Numbered from the stretch's first letter, positions 40,449 to 49,606 are shown. The stretch: DNA of 50,468 bases from Actinomycetota bacterium (GCA_013178005.1 JABLXL010000039.1:1-50468), one strand, 5' to 3'. Made by a program: numbers and translations. The notes: generated by a model from the letters alone, not told the origin.

Positions 40449-41432
40449 TCAGGGGGTGTTTTCGGGGAAGTGGCAGGCCACGCGATGCCCGGGAGCTCTT
40501 TCCTCCAAGGGGGGCTCTTCCACCGTGCATATTTCCTGCCTCTTCCAGCAACGGGTATGGAACCTGCAGCCGCTGGGGGGATCGATGGGGCTGGGGACGT
40601 CGCCCTCGAGGATGATGCGTTTCCTCTCCCTCTCCTTGACCGGGTCGGGAAGCGGCACCGCGGACATCAGCGCCACGGTGTAGGGATGTCTCGGGTTCCC
40701 GTAGAGGTCGTCGTGCGTCGCCCTCTCCACGATCTTCCCCAGGTACATCACCGCCACCTCGTCGCTTATGTAGCGCACCACGGAGAGGTCATGGGCGATA
40801 AAGATGTAGGTGAGGCTGAAGCGCTCCTGCAGCTCCTTGAGGAGGTTGAGCACCTGCGCCTGTATGGAGACGTCCAGGGCGGAGACGGGCTCGTCGCAGA
40901 TGATCAGGCGCGGGTTGAGGGCCAGGGCCCTCGCCACCCCGATGCGCTGCCGTTGTCCCCCCGAGAACTCGTGCGGATAGCGCGTGAAATGTTCGGGCTG
41001 CAAGCCCACCAGGGTGAGCAACTCCACGGCGCGCCTCCTCCGCTCCTGCTTGCTCCCCTCATTGTGGATGGCCATGGGCTCCATGATGATGGACCCCACG
41101 CTCATGCGCGGGTTGAGGGAGGCGTAGGGGTCCTGGAAAATGATCTGCATGGAGCGACGCACCGACTGCATCTCCTGGCGCTTGAGCTTGAGGATGTCCC
41201 GGCCCTCGAAGATCACCTCGCCCCGGTCCGCCCTGATGAGGCGCAGCATCAGCCTGGCTAGGGTGGACTTGCCGCAACCCGACTCGCCCACCAGGCCTAG
41301 GGTCTTTCCCTCCTCCACGTCCAGGCTCACCCCGTCCACGGCCTTGACCGTTCCGCCCAGGCGGGAGAGGATGATCCCCTTTCCCACCGGGAAATGCTTC
41401 ACTATTCCCCGGACCTCCACCAGCGCCGCCAT
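40449..41432 (-). CDS. oppF: Oligopeptide ABC transporter ATP-binding protein OppF
   Basis: This 327-residue ABC ATPase of the Opp/Dpp family energises peptide import together with OppD. Walker A is '[16 protein letters not shown]' near residue 45, the Q loop '[15 protein letters not shown]', the signature '[16 protein letters not shown]' and Walker B '[15 protein letters not shown]', with the switch His in 'FIAHDLSVV'. The C-terminal extension with four cysteines ('[21 protein letters not shown]', 'VACHF') is the oligopeptide transporter domain that can bind an FeS cluster. The ATG overlaps the oppD stop by one base (TGATG). A much longer upstream frame runs over oppD and is rejected. Its 3' end is duplicated downstream. 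Confidence 0.95.
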   Translation of the reverse strand: MAALVEVRGIVKHFPVGKGIILSRLGGTVKAVDGVSLDVEEGKTLGLVGESGCGKSTLARLMLRLIRADRGEVIFEGRDILKLKRQEMQSVRRSMQIIFQDPYASLNPRMSVGSIIMEPMAIHNEGSKQERRRRAVELLTLVGLQPEHFTRYPHEFSGGQRQRIGVARALALNPRLIICDEPVSALDVSIQAQVLNLLKELQERFSLTYIFIAHDLSVVRYISDEVAVMYLGKIVERATHDDLYGNPRHPYTVALMSAVPLPDPVKERERKRIILEGDVPSPIDPPSGCRFHTRCWKRQEICTVEEPPLEERAPGHRVACHFPENTP

Positions 41433-42442
41433 CAGGCCTTCACCCCCTGCCCGTGCTGCTCGAAATCCGCTGCGAAGTGGCAGGCGGAGAGGTGACCCGG
41501 CTCCGCCTCCCTGAGCGGCGGCTCCTCCCGGCGGCACACCTCCTCCGCGAAGGGGCAGCGCGGCGAGAAGCTGCACCCCGGGGGCAGGTTGATGAGCGAC
41601 GGCGGCGAGCCCCCGATGGTGAGCAGGCGGTCCTTCTTCTCGTCCAGCCGCGGCACCGAGCGCATGAGGCTCCAGGCATAGGGGTGGCGGGAGTTGTAAT
41701 ACACGCGGTCGATGTCCGCGTACTCCACCACCTTGCCCGCGTACATCACCAGCACCGTCTCCGCGACCCCCGCCACCACCCCCAGGTCGTGGGTTATGAG
41801 CATCACCGCCAGCCCGATCTCCTCGCGCAGCCTCCCGATGAGCTCCATGATCTGGGCCTGGATGGTTACGTCCAGGGCGGTGGAGGGTTCGTCGGCGATG
41901 AGCAGCTTGGGCTCGCACGACAGGGCCATGGCGATCATCGCCCTCTGGCGCATGCCGCCCGAGAACTCGTGGGGGTACATCTTGTAGCGCCTTTCCGCCT
42001 GTGGGATCTCGACCATTCGCAGCAGCTCTATCGCCCGCTGCCTGGCATCGCCGCGGGAAAGGCCGAGGTGCACCCGAACGGCCTCCGAGATCTGGCTCCC
42101 GATGGTGAAGACGGGGTTGAGCGAGGTCATGGGGTCCTGGAAGATCATGCCAATATGGTTGCCCCTCACCTGGCGGATCTCCCTGTCGTTCATCTCCAGG
42201 AGGTTGCGCCCCTCGAAGATTATCTCGCCCTCCTCGATGCGGCCGGGGGGATCGGGGATCAGGTTCATCACCGAAAGGGCGGTGACCGTCTTGCCGCAAC
42301 CCGACTCGCCCACCACCGCCAGCGCCTCGCCCCTGGCGATGGAGAACGAGACCCCGTCCACCGCCTTGACCACGCCCTCCTGGGTGTGGAAATAGGTCTT
42401 CAAACCCTTGACCTCCAGGAGCGTTTCGCCCTTGTTCGCCAT
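41432..42442 (-). CDS. oppD: Oligopeptide ABC transporter ATP-binding protein OppD
   Basis: This 336-residue ATPase is the partner of OppF in the Opp importer. Walker A is '[17 protein letters not shown]', the Q loop '[16 protein letters not shown]', the signature '[17 protein letters not shown]', Walker B '[15 protein letters not shown]' and the switch '[12 protein letters not shown]'. The C-terminal Opp domain has '[22 protein letters not shown]' and 'LSACHF', again with four cysteines. It starts one base after the oppC stop and overlaps oppF by one base, so the permease and both ATPases are translated as a coupled block. Confidence 0.96.
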   Translation of the reverse strand: MANKGETLLEVKGLKTYFHTQEGVVKAVDGVSFSIARGEALAVVGESGCGKTVTALSVMNLIPDPPGRIEEGEIIFEGRNLLEMNDREIRQVRGNHIGMIFQDPMTSLNPVFTIGSQISEAVRVHLGLSRGDARQRAIELLRMVEIPQAERRYKMYPHEFSGGMRQRAMIAMALSCEPKLLIADEPSTALDVTIQAQIMELIGRLREEIGLAVMLITHDLGVVAGVAETVLVMYAGKVVEYADIDRVYYNSRHPYAWSLMRSVPRLDEKKDRLLTIGGSPPSLINLPPGCSFSPRCPFAEEVCRREEPPLREAEPGHLSACHFAADFEQHGQGVKA

Positions 42443-42443
42443 C

Positions 42444-43433
42444 TTACACGCTCCCTTTCAACCTTGGGTCCAGGGCGTCCCTGAGGCCGTCTCCCAGGAG
42501 TATGAACGCCAGCACGCTCACCACGATGGCGACGCCGGGGATGAACATCATCCAGGGGTCCGTGGTGTAGAAGGGCAGGTACTGGGTGAGCATGTTGCCC
42601 CAGCTCGGGGTGGGGAGCTGCTGTCCCAGGCCCAGGAAGGCCAGCCACGCCTCGGCCAGGATGGCCCCTCCCACTCCCATAGTCGCGTAAACGATTATGG
42701 GCTGGATGGCGTTGGGCATGATGTGCTTCCAGATGATGCGCGTGTTGGAGGCCCCCATGGCCCGCGCCGCCTCCACGTACTCGTTCTCCTTCACCGAGAG
42801 GATGGAACTGCGGAAGATCCTGGCGATGGTGGCCCAGCCCAGGACCCCGATGGCGATGAAGACGTTGATGAGCCCCGGTCCCAGCACGGTCATGATGGCG
42901 ATGGCCCCAAGCACGGTGGGGAAGGCGAAGAAGATGTCGGCGGAGCGCATGATCACCGAGTCGCCCCATCCCCCGAAATAGCCCGCCAGCGCTCCGAAAA
43001 ACAGGCCGATGACCAGGCTGATGAGCACGGCCACGATACCCACCTCCACCGAAACCCGGCTGCCGTAGATCAGGCGCGAGAGGATGTCGCGGCCCAGGTC
43101 GTCGGTCCCCAGCCAGTGCTTCCAGGAAGGCGGCTGTTTGACCGATTCCGCCTTCTCCTGGGGAGTGGCGTTCTGATCGTACAGGGGGCTGTAAAGGGGA
43201 TCCTGGGGAGCCAGCAGGGGCGCGAAGATAGCCACCAGCACCAGGAGTATGATGATGACCATGCCGACCATAGCCATCTTGTTATGCCGCAGGCGGTACC
43301 ACACGTCCGCCCAAAGGGCGGTGCGGCCGTGCACGCGCTGTTTCTCCAGGGCCAGCTCGAACTCCTCGACCTCCATGCCCAGGTCCGGCTCCTTGCCGGG
43401 CAGGAAATCCTCCGGCTCCCGGTGGTCGCTCAC
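42444..43433 (-). CDS. oppC: Oligopeptide ABC transporter permease OppC
   Basis: This 329-residue permease has a long cytoplasmic N-terminus, a first helix at about 55-75 ('MAMVGMVIIILLVLVAIFAPL'), the OppC-typical external loop 'HWLGTDDLGRDILSRLIYGSR', and five further helices. The EAA loop for ATPase contact is 'EAARAMGASNTRIIWKHIMPN', and the C-terminus 'DGLRDALDPRLKGS' is characteristic of OppC/DppC. It starts at a GTG directly after the oppB TGA. Together with OppB it forms the membrane channel for peptides delivered by OppA. Confidence 0.96.
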   Translation of the reverse strand: MSDHREPEDFLPGKEPDLGMEVEEFELALEKQRVHGRTALWADVWYRLRHNKMAMVGMVIIILLVLVAIFAPLLAPQDPLYSPLYDQNATPQEKAESVKQPPSWKHWLGTDDLGRDILSRLIYGSRVSVEVGIVAVLISLVIGLFFGALAGYFGGWGDSVIMRSADIFFAFPTVLGAIAIMTVLGPGLINVFIAIGVLGWATIARIFRSSILSVKENEYVEAARAMGASNTRIIWKHIMPNAIQPIIVYATMGVGGAILAEAWLAFLGLGQQLPTPSWGNMLTQYLPFYTTDPWMMFIPGVAIVVSVLAFILLGDGLRDALDPRLKGSV

Positions 43434-44396
43434 TCAGGTCACCTCCGGGGATTCGCCCAGCCTTATGCGCGGGTCGAGGAAAGCGTACGAGATGTCAACG
43501 AGCAGGTTTATAAACACCACTATTATCACCAGCACGAACACCAGGCCCAGGACCATGGTGTGGTCGCGCTGGATGACCGCGAAATACAGCTTATGGCCAA
43601 CTCCGGGCCAGTTGAAGATCATCTCCGTGAGCACCGCCGCTCCGATGAGCACCCCGAAGTCTATGCCCAGGTAGGTGACCACCGGGATGAGGCCGTTGCG
43701 CAGGGCGTGCTTGTAGGTCACCCTGCGGTTGGAGAGTCCCTTGGCGCGGGCGGTCTGGATGTAATCCTGGCGCATCACCTCCAGCATGGAAGAGCGCGCC
43801 AGCCGCGCCACGTAGGCGGTGGAAACCGCGGCCAGGGCCGTGGCCGGCATTATGTAGTAACTGAGCCCGCCCCAGAAGCCCGTCCCCGGGGGTGGAGCCC
43901 CGGAATTGGGAAACCATCCCAGCCACTGCGCGAAGAACAGTTGCATCAACCTGCCGATCCAGTAGATGGGCATGGCCACGAGCACCGAGGTGCTGATGGT
44001 GACCAGCACGTCCCAGAACGAGTAGCGCGAGACGGCGGAGATCACGCCGGCCAGGATGCCGAAGATGATGATGATCACCTCCGCCACCAGGGCCAGCTTC
44101 ACCGACCAGGGAAGGCTTTCCTTGATGATGGACCACACCGACCGCTTGTAGGTGAAGGATTCCCCCAGGTCCAGCTTGAGGATGTTCCTGAGGTATATGC
44201 CGAGCCGGGTGAAGAACGGTTTGTCCAGGTAGAATTTTTTGCGTATGTTCTCGAGGACCTCCTCCGACGACCCCTTGGGTGCGCGCATGCGGGCGACGTC
44301 GCCTGGGATTATGGCAAGGAGGAAGGAAATGAGGACGACTACCCCCAGGACCACGATCAGGGTCTGGTAGAGCCTGCGCAGAACGAAAACGAGCAT
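43434..44396 (-). CDS. oppB: Oligopeptide ABC transporter permease OppB
   Basis: This 320-residue permease has an N-terminal helix 'LVFVLRRLYQTLIVVLGVVVLISFLLAII', the OppB segment 'LYLDKPFFTRLGIYLRNILKLDLGESFTY'-like region (approximately 50-85), and the EAA loop 'QTARAKGLSNRRVTYKHALRN'. It ends 'DISYAFLDPRIRLG', typical of the OppB/DppB family. It is the first gene of the oppBCDF block and begins 115 bp after oppA. A strong hairpin in that gap may limit its expression relative to oppA. Confidence 0.95.
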   Translation of the reverse strand: MLVFVLRRLYQTLIVVLGVVVLISFLLAIIPGDVARMRAPKGSSEEVLENIRKKFYLDKPFFTRLGIYLRNILKLDLGESFTYKRSVWSIIKESLPWSVKLALVAEVIIIIFGILAGVISAVSRYSFWDVLVTISTSVLVAMPIYWIGRLMQLFFAQWLGWFPNSGAPPPGTGFWGGLSYYIMPATALAAVSTAYVARLARSSMLEVMRQDYIQTARAKGLSNRRVTYKHALRNGLIPVVTYLGIDFGVLIGAAVLTEMIFNWPGVGHKLYFAVIQRDHTMVLGLVFVLVIIVVFINLLVDISYAFLDPRIRLGESPEVT

Positions 44397-44454
44397 CTAA
44401 TCCTTCGACCTCTCCTCCGTTTTTCGAGGGCTCCGATTAAGTTAGCACAAGGGA

Positions 44455-44487
44455 GGGGGGCTCGCAAGGATGCCCCGCAAGCCCCCC
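44455..44487 (-). promoter_or_regulatory. Stable hairpin between oppA and oppB
   Basis: An 11-bp stem (GGGGGGCTTGC / GCGAGCCCCCC, one G-U pair) lies 25 nt after the oppA stop with no U tract. Such hairpins commonly protect the binding-protein message from 3' decay or cause partial termination, raising OppA over the membrane parts. Confidence 0.65.
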
Positions 44488-44511
44488 TCAACAGCGTCTC
44501 GTTGCCGTAAG

Positions 44512-46128
44512 CTACTCCTTGAAGTAGACCAGCTCCAGGGGAGTCAGGTCGTCGGGGGTGCGCATGTACCCGCCGACCTTGTCGCTGTACACCCGCGACG
44601 TCTTGTAGAACATCAGGGGCATGATGGGCGCGTCGTCGAGGATGATCTTCTCCGCCTTGCGGTAGAGCTCGATCCTCTCGTCCTCGTCGATGGTGCTGCG
44701 CGCCTCGAGCAGGAGCTTGTCCACTTCCTCGTTCTTGTACTGGCTCATGTTGTCGATGCCCGCGTTCTCGGAGTAGAAGAGCGGGTAGAGGAAGTTGTCC
44801 ATGATGGGGTAGTCGGCGAGCCAGCCCAAACGGAAGAAGGTTACCTGCTCTCCCTGGATGAGGTCGAGGTAGGTGCCCCACTCGTAGCCCTCGATGTTGA
44901 AGTTGACCCCCACGTCCTTGAGGTTGCCCTGGATGAACTGGGCGATGGTGTCATGGCCTACGCCGGTGTTGTAGCCCAGGGTCAGCTGCGGCAGCCCCTG
45001 GCCCCCGGGGAAACCGGCCTTCTCCAGCAGCTCCTTCGCCTTGTCGGGGTCGTACTTGTACTCCATGGCGTTGGGCTGGTAACCGGGTATTCCTGGCGGC
45101 ACGATGCCCGTGGCGGGGATGCGCTGACCTTCCATGACCACGTCGCACAGGGTCTGGCGGTCCACCGCATAGTTGAAGGCCTGGCGCAGATCCTTGCTGT
45201 CCTTCCAGGGCGCCGTGTTCATGTTAAAGCCGTAGTAGTAGATCCCCAGCATGGCCTTGAAGATGGCACGCTCGCCGTACTCCTCCTCCGCCGCCTTGAA
45301 CTGGCCCTGGGGAACCTGGGCGTCGTCGAGGGCTCCCGCCTTGAAGTCCTGGTAGGCGGTCTCCTCGTCCTGGTAGACCTTGAAGACCACGCCGTCGAGG
45401 TAGGGCTCCTCGCCGTAGTAGTCGGGGTTCTTGTCCACCGTTATCTGCTGCTCGTGCACCCACTCCTTGAACACGAAGGGGCCGGTGCCCACGGGGTGCT
45501 CGCTGAAGTTCTCGCTCCCGTACTCCTCCACTACCTCCTTGGGGATGGGGGAGAAGACGGGGTGCGCGGTGTGGTAAACGAAGTCGGCGTAGGGGTAGGA
45601 TAGGGTGACCTCGAGGGTATAGTCGTCGATGGCCTTGACTCCCTCCAGGGTCTCGGCGGTCCCCCCCGTCACTTCGTCGTACCCCTTGATGGCGGACATG
45701 TGGTAGGAGACTTCGCTGGCGGTGTCCGGATCGCAGACCCGGTTCCAGGAATACACGAAGTCCTCTGCGGTGCACTCGCGCCCGTTGTGGAACTTCACGC
45801 CCTTCTTGAGCTTGAAGGTGAAGACGGTGGCGTCGTCGTTGACCTCGTAGGATTCCGCCATGGCCGGTACCAGCTCCATGGTCTCGGGGTCGTTGTCCAT
45901 GAGGCCGTCGAAGATCTGCTTGCCGACCTCAATGCCCTGCGACTCCTGTAGCTGCGCCGGATCGAGCGAAACCGGGTCGGAGACCAGGCAGTAGTTGAAG
46001 GTCCCGCCCTTCTTCTTCTCCTCCTTCGGTTCCTCCTTTTTCTCGCCGCACCCGGCGAAAATCATGGCCAAACCCACGGTCAAGGCCACGAAAACCGCCA
46101 GGATGAGCGCCGCTTTTCCCTTTCTCAT
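44512..46128 (-). CDS. oppA: Peptide ABC transporter substrate-binding lipoprotein OppA
   Basis: This 538-residue family-5 solute-binding protein has the signal peptide 'ALILAVFVALTVGLAMIFAGC', ending in a lipobox, so the mature protein is lipid-anchored outside the membrane. A Lys/Glu-rich tether ('EKKEEPKEEKKKGG') precedes the fold. Family motifs are visible: 'SDPVSLDPAQLQESQGIEVG', 'FKLKKGVKFHNGRECTAEDF', 'PVGTGPFVFKEW' and 'DLRQAFNYAVDRQTLCDVV'. It captures peptides and hands them to OppBC. The ATG at 46128 follows AAGGAGGTCATGC; an upstream frame to 46158 is unnecessary. Confidence 0.96.
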   Translation of the reverse strand: MRKGKAALILAVFVALTVGLAMIFAGCGEKKEEPKEEKKKGGTFNYCLVSDPVSLDPAQLQESQGIEVGKQIFDGLMDNDPETMELVPAMAESYEVNDDATVFTFKLKKGVKFHNGRECTAEDFVYSWNRVCDPDTASEVSYHMSAIKGYDEVTGGTAETLEGVKAIDDYTLEVTLSYPYADFVYHTAHPVFSPIPKEVVEEYGSENFSEHPVGTGPFVFKEWVHEQQITVDKNPDYYGEEPYLDGVVFKVYQDEETAYQDFKAGALDDAQVPQGQFKAAEEEYGERAIFKAMLGIYYYGFNMNTAPWKDSKDLRQAFNYAVDRQTLCDVVMEGQRIPATGIVPPGIPGYQPNAMEYKYDPDKAKELLEKAGFPGGQGLPQLTLGYNTGVGHDTIAQFIQGNLKDVGVNFNIEGYEWGTYLDLIQGEQVTFFRLGWLADYPIMDNFLYPLFYSENAGIDNMSQYKNEEVDKLLLEARSTIDEDERIELYRKAEKIILDDAPIMPLMFYKTSRVYSDKVGGYMRTPDDLTPLELVYFKE

Positions 46129-46695
46129 GCATGACCTCCTTACTAGGAACTCTCCCACCCTCTATGTGAGAATCTTCTTCCGCAGATCAAGCGCGCTCCG
46201 TACAATCCTCGCTCTCACCCCCTTCGCCCGGACTTCCGTTCCGGAGATACCAGCGCCGCATGCGGCGGCGGGCGGACAGTGAGTGGAGAAATGCGGCGGG
46301 CCTTCACCCCCTTTGCTCTTTACCGGCTCGATCCTCTCCCGTTCGGCTCTGATTAAGATTATATGTTCTCTGCACCGATAGCGCAAAAACCGCTCCGTAG
46401 CTTATTAACCCGCGACACGCACTCTTAAATAATATTTGATGCCGGGGGAGCGGAATCCTCCCGGGCCATGCGGGGCGCCATCGCGCTTTCCGCCCCCTTC
46501 ACCATGCCCGCCCCCGCTTTCCGGGCGGAATCCTTGCATCCTTATAAAGATGGCTCTTTTCACCAAGGCGTGGGCAGGGATGCTTGGTCGGTCTTGTCGC
46601 TGACCTGAAAAATACCCCGTAGTCATGGCGCCAATACATATTGAGCGCCAGATAACGTGCTTGTTGCCACGCTGTTCGGAGAAGGGACGGCGGGA
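46129..46695. other. opp promoter region and long leader
   Basis: This region holds the oppA promoter (46358-46386) and a leader of about 220 nt in which I see no known riboswitch. The remaining part (46390-46695), toward the dUTPase gene end, shows no gene. Confidence 0.4.
46358..46386 (-). promoter_or_regulatory. Predicted promoter of the opp operon
   Basis: A perfect -10 TATAAT (46363-46358) is separated by exactly 17 nt from a weak -35 TTGCGC (46386-46381). The weak -35 suggests an activator or modest strength. Confidence 0.5.
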
Positions 46696-47535
46696 TCAGA
46701 CGCCCGTGGAGCCGAAGCCCCCCTCGCCCCGCGTCGTGTCTTCCAGCTCCTCCACCACTTCCACCTGCACCGCCTCCACCCCCTGGATTACCATCTGGGC
46801 GATGCGGTCCCCCCGCCGCACCCTGAAGGGCTCGTTCCCGTGGTTGATGAGTATGACCTTCACCTCGCCCCGGTAATGGCAGTCGATGAGACCGGGGGTG
46901 TTGACGATGCTGATGCCATCCCGGGCCGCCAGACCGCTGCGCGGCTGCACGAAGGCGGCGTAACCCTCGGGCAAGGCCATGGCGAACCCCGTCGACACCA
47001 TGGCCCGCTCACCGGGCAAAATGACCACGTCCTCCGCGCTGCGTATGTCCAGTCCTGCGTCCCCCGGATGCGCGTAGGAGGGCGGCTCCACCTCCGGGTC
47101 CAGCCTCTTGATGCGCAGGGAGACGCCTCCTCCGCCACGTCCCTCCAGGCGACGAATCTCCACCAGGGGCACGACGCCGTAATACCCCAGGCGTTCCCGC
47201 AGCGCTGTTATCTCCTCCGCCAGCCCGCCGTCGGGCAACCGCTTCTCCAACATGGTCCCCTCGAGCTCCAGTTCGAACCGCCGCCCCGGCAGGAACTCGT
47301 ACACCAGCCGGTAGGCGCCCGAGCCGACCTCGCGGTAACCCCTTTCGTCCAGGTCGTAGGGCTCCACCTCGTAGTGCAGCACCCTTTCCCCCTTTACCAG
47401 GACCTGCACGCAATCCCCGCGCAGGAAGATGCGCGGCGGCGCCGAGCGGTAAAAACAGGGGAGGAATATGGCCGCGGGATTGGCGGCCAGTATGTTTTCT
47501 ACATTTTCCAATATCTCCCTTAGCTGCGCGTCCAT
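46696..47535 (-). CDS. dut: dUTPase with an extra N-terminal domain
   Basis: This protein has 279 residues. Residues 140-279 form a complete trimeric dUTPase, which cleaves dUTP to dUMP and pyrophosphate: 'YAHPGDAGLDIRS' (motif I), 'PEGYAAFVQPRSGLAARDG' (motifs II-III), 'PGLIDCHYRGEVKVILIN' (substrate hairpin), 'RRGDRIAQMVIQ' (motif IV) and 'RGEGGFGSTGV' (the flexible C-terminal P-loop-like motif). The first 135 residues ('PAAIFLPCFYRSAPPRIFLR', 'GYREVGSGAYRLVYEFLPGR') are not part of ordinary dUTPases of about 150 residues, and I do not recognise them. The ATG at 47535 has GGAGCG eight bases upstream. It is monocistronic. Confidence 0.9.
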   Translation of the reverse strand: MDAQLREILENVENILAANPAAIFLPCFYRSAPPRIFLRGDCVQVLVKGERVLHYEVEPYDLDERGYREVGSGAYRLVYEFLPGRRFELELEGTMLEKRLPDGGLAEEITALRERLGYYGVVPLVEIRRLEGRGGGGVSLRIKRLDPEVEPPSYAHPGDAGLDIRSAEDVVILPGERAMVSTGFAMALPEGYAAFVQPRSGLAARDGISIVNTPGLIDCHYRGEVKVILINHGNEPFRVRRGDRIAQMVIQGVEAVQVEVVEELEDTTRGEGGFGSTGV

Positions 47536-47743
47536 GCTCTCGCTCCTCATCCACGATCCCGTTCCGACTTCCCCGCCGACCCGACCTGTATCCGGGACCT
47601 CCCGGCCTTGGCTCCTTCGTCTATCGGGTGAGCGGCTTCCAGGGGGTTAAGTCATCGCTACTTTCCGCGCTGGTCTCTCGCGGTTGCCCATGCGGCGGTC
47701 ATGCGTGAGCGAGGCCTCAGGCGGGTTCTCTCCCCCTCCCCTC

Positions 47744-48526
47744 TCAGTCCTCGACCAGCGCCACCGCCCTGATCCATCCGGCACTGGCCTTCTTTATCTT
47801 TATGGGGAAGCAGAAGAAGGTGAAGCCGTATGGGGGCAACTGGTCGAGGTTGGTCAATTTCTCAATGTGGCAGTAACCCTTCTCGATGGACGCAAAGTGC
47901 CCTTCCCAGATGAGGGAAGAATCCCCCGTCTCCTCGAAATCCTTGGCGATGAGCGGGAGGGGCCGGTCCCACGACCAGGCGTCGGTGCCTGTGACCTTGA
48001 CCCCCCTGTCCAGGAGCCATAAGGTCGCCTCCCTTCCCATTCCGCAGCCCTTGAGGAGATATTCAGGCTTGCCCCAGTATTTGTCCGCTCCGGTCATCAC
48101 CAGCACGATGTCGCCCTCTTTGAGCTCGTATCCCATCTTCTCGAAGGCCTCCTCCATGTCGGAGGCCATGACCCGGTAGCCGTCGGGGAAATGGCGAAAA
48201 TCCAGGACCACGCCTGGGCCCATGCACCATTCCAGCGGGACCTCCTCGATGGTGTAGGCTGGTTTCCCCCTGTCCATGGTGGGGTGGTAGTGCCAGGGTG
48301 CGTCGAGGTGGGTGCCGGAGTGGGTGGCGAGGGTGAGGATCTCCACCGCCCATCCCAGCCCTCCCGGCAGGTCCTTGGCGGGGTCTATCTTCGGGAAAAA
48401 CTCCGCCATGGACGCAGCTCCCGCCTCGTGTTCGAGGTACATTATCTTCGGGATCATGGCCGGGGGGTCGGACGGCAGGCCATCCTCGATGGTTATGCTC
48501 AAGTCCACGAATCTTTTTCCCATCCC
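47744..48526 (-). CDS. Cyclase-family hydrolase (kynurenine formamidase-like)
   Basis: This 260-residue protein belongs to the Cyclase/KynB metal-dependent hydrolase family. The metal-binding motif HxGTHxDxPxH is present as 'HSGTHLDAPWHY', together with 'GDIVLVMTGADKYWG' and the later 'VTGTDAWSWDRPL' strand typical of the family. The N-terminus 'RFVDLSITIEDGLPSDPP' is also characteristic. Known members cleave N-formylkynurenine, isatin or similar amides; the substrate here is unknown and no tryptophan-degradation genes are adjacent. The ATG at 48526 follows GGAGGTGAAAAGGGG; an upstream GTG frame is less likely. It is transcribed alone. Confidence 0.9.
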   Translation of the reverse strand, partial: GMGKRFVDLSITIEDGLPSDPPAMIPKIMYLEHEAGAASMAEFFPKIDPAKDLPGGLGWAVEILTLATHSGTHLDAPWHYHPTMDRGKPAYTIEEVPLEWCMGPGVVLDFRHFPDGYRVMASDMEEAFEKMGYELKEGDIVLVMTGADKYWGKPEYLLKGCGMGREATLWLLDRGVKVTGTDAWSWDRPLPLIAKDFEETGDSSLIWEGHFASIEKGYCHIEKLTNLDQLPPYGFTFFCFPIKIKKASAGWIRAVALVED

Positions 48527-48630
48527 CTTTTCACCTCCCCTTCGGCCTCGCGGCACGAGGCTTCCGTAACGTCGTATTAGTTACTATACCTCTAGCGAGG
48601 GAGAAACTTAACAGATAATTAACTCAAGCC

Positions 48631-48668
48631 TTAAACGCGTTTAACAGACATCGACTTGGCTATATATA
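48631..48668 (+). promoter_or_regulatory. Palindrome and promoter of the coiled-coil protein gene
   Basis: TTAAACGCGTTTAA (48631-48644) is a perfect 14-bp palindrome. It overlaps a -35-like TTTAAC (48640-48645), which is 17 nt from a -10 TATATA (48663-48668). An operator for a repressor covering the -35 box is likely. Confidence 0.5.
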
Positions 48669-48704
48669 TGGAACACGATCCAAGACGAGAGGAGGCTGAG
48701 GAAT

Positions 48705-49556
48705 ATGAGTTCCGAGGTACGGGGGGGATGGCAGACAAAAAAGACCTTGGCGGTTATCGTTTCCTTATGCATGGTGGCGGCAGCGGTGGCGATCACGTTG
48801 GTCCTGGTGCTTGGCGGCGGGGACGGCGACCAGGTGAATAATGGAAGGGAGACGTCCGGCGAAGAGGAACTGTTGGAAACCTACGAGGAAATAAAGCAGG
48901 GGGCCGAGGAGGCGGTATCCGAAATGGAGGACTTGGAATCGGATGAGGCGGCCTCCGACCCCGATGTCTACGCCCAGGAACTCGAGGAGGCGGAGGCGGC
49001 GTGGGAACAGCTATACGCCGACCTCGAGGAGGCCACCTCGTATGCCGTCGAGGTTACCGAAGAATACGCCGAGCTGTATGAGTATATATACGACTATTAT
49101 GATTACCTGTACGACCTCACCGACCAGGCGGTACAGGAGATAGACTACCTCCTATCCCTCGTGCCCACCATGGAGGAAATCGAACAGATGCAGCAACAGG
49201 CGGAGCGCTTGAGAAATCTTCCTTCCGGGGGCAAGTACGAGGAGGCCCTGGAACAGCTCCAAAGCAACGCCCAGAAGGCCCTCTCCAGCCTCGAGGGGAC
49301 GCAACCTCCCTCAGGCATGGGTTCGTACGGGGAGGAGTTGAGCTCACTGGCGCAGGAGCTGGAATCCATCTCGCAACAGATGTCCCAGTCCCTGGCCTCG
49401 GGAGACAGGGCGGCATACGACGCCCAGCTCGACCAGATGACCGCCGCCATAACCCAGGCGCAGCAGCAGCTCGCGGCGAGCGTCGATTCCCTGGTGGCCG
49501 GCTATACCTCCATGCTTTCCCAGCTGGAGGCGGCCATCCAGTCGGCACTTCCCTGA
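48705..49556 (+). CDS. Membrane-anchored exported coiled-coil protein, function unknown
   Basis: This 283-residue protein has an N-terminal membrane helix ('TLAVIVSLCMVAAAVAITLVLVL') after a short basic cytoplasmic tail, then an exported acidic domain. From about 55 to 145 it is Glu- and Tyr-rich ('EEVTEEYAELYEYIYDYYDY'-like composition). From about 160 to 280 it is Gln- and Ser-rich helix ('MEEIEQMQQQAERLRNLPSG', 'ITQAQQQLAASVDSLVAGY'), consistent with coiled coils. No cysteines appear outside the membrane segment and no enzymatic motif is seen. The ATG is preceded by GAGGAGG nine bases upstream. It has its own promoter and terminator. It may be a cell-envelope spacer or adhesin stalk; this is only a guess. 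Confidence 0.8.
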   Translation: MSSEVRGGWQTKKTLAVIVSLCMVAAAVAITLVLVLGGGDGDQVNNGRETSGEEELLETYEEIKQGAEEAVSEMEDLESDEAASDPDVYAQELEEAEAAWEQLYADLEEATSYAVEVTEEYAELYEYIYDYYDYLYDLTDQAVQEIDYLLSLVPTMEEIEQMQQQAERLRNLPSGGKYEEALEQLQSNAQKALSSLEGTQPPSGMGSYGEELSSLAQELESISQQMSQSLASGDRAAYDAQLDQMTAAITQAQQQLAASVDSLVAGYTSMLSQLEAAIQSALP

Positions 49557-49572
49557 ATGCCTCGCACATAAT

Positions 49573-49606
49573 GCCCCCACCCCCCTGCCCACGCGGTGGG
49601 GGCTTT
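49573..49606 (+). terminator. Intrinsic terminator after the coiled-coil protein gene
   Basis: GCCCCCAC / GTGGGGGC forms an 8-bp stem with a 15-nt loop, followed by TTT, starting 17 nt after the stop. Confidence 0.7.
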
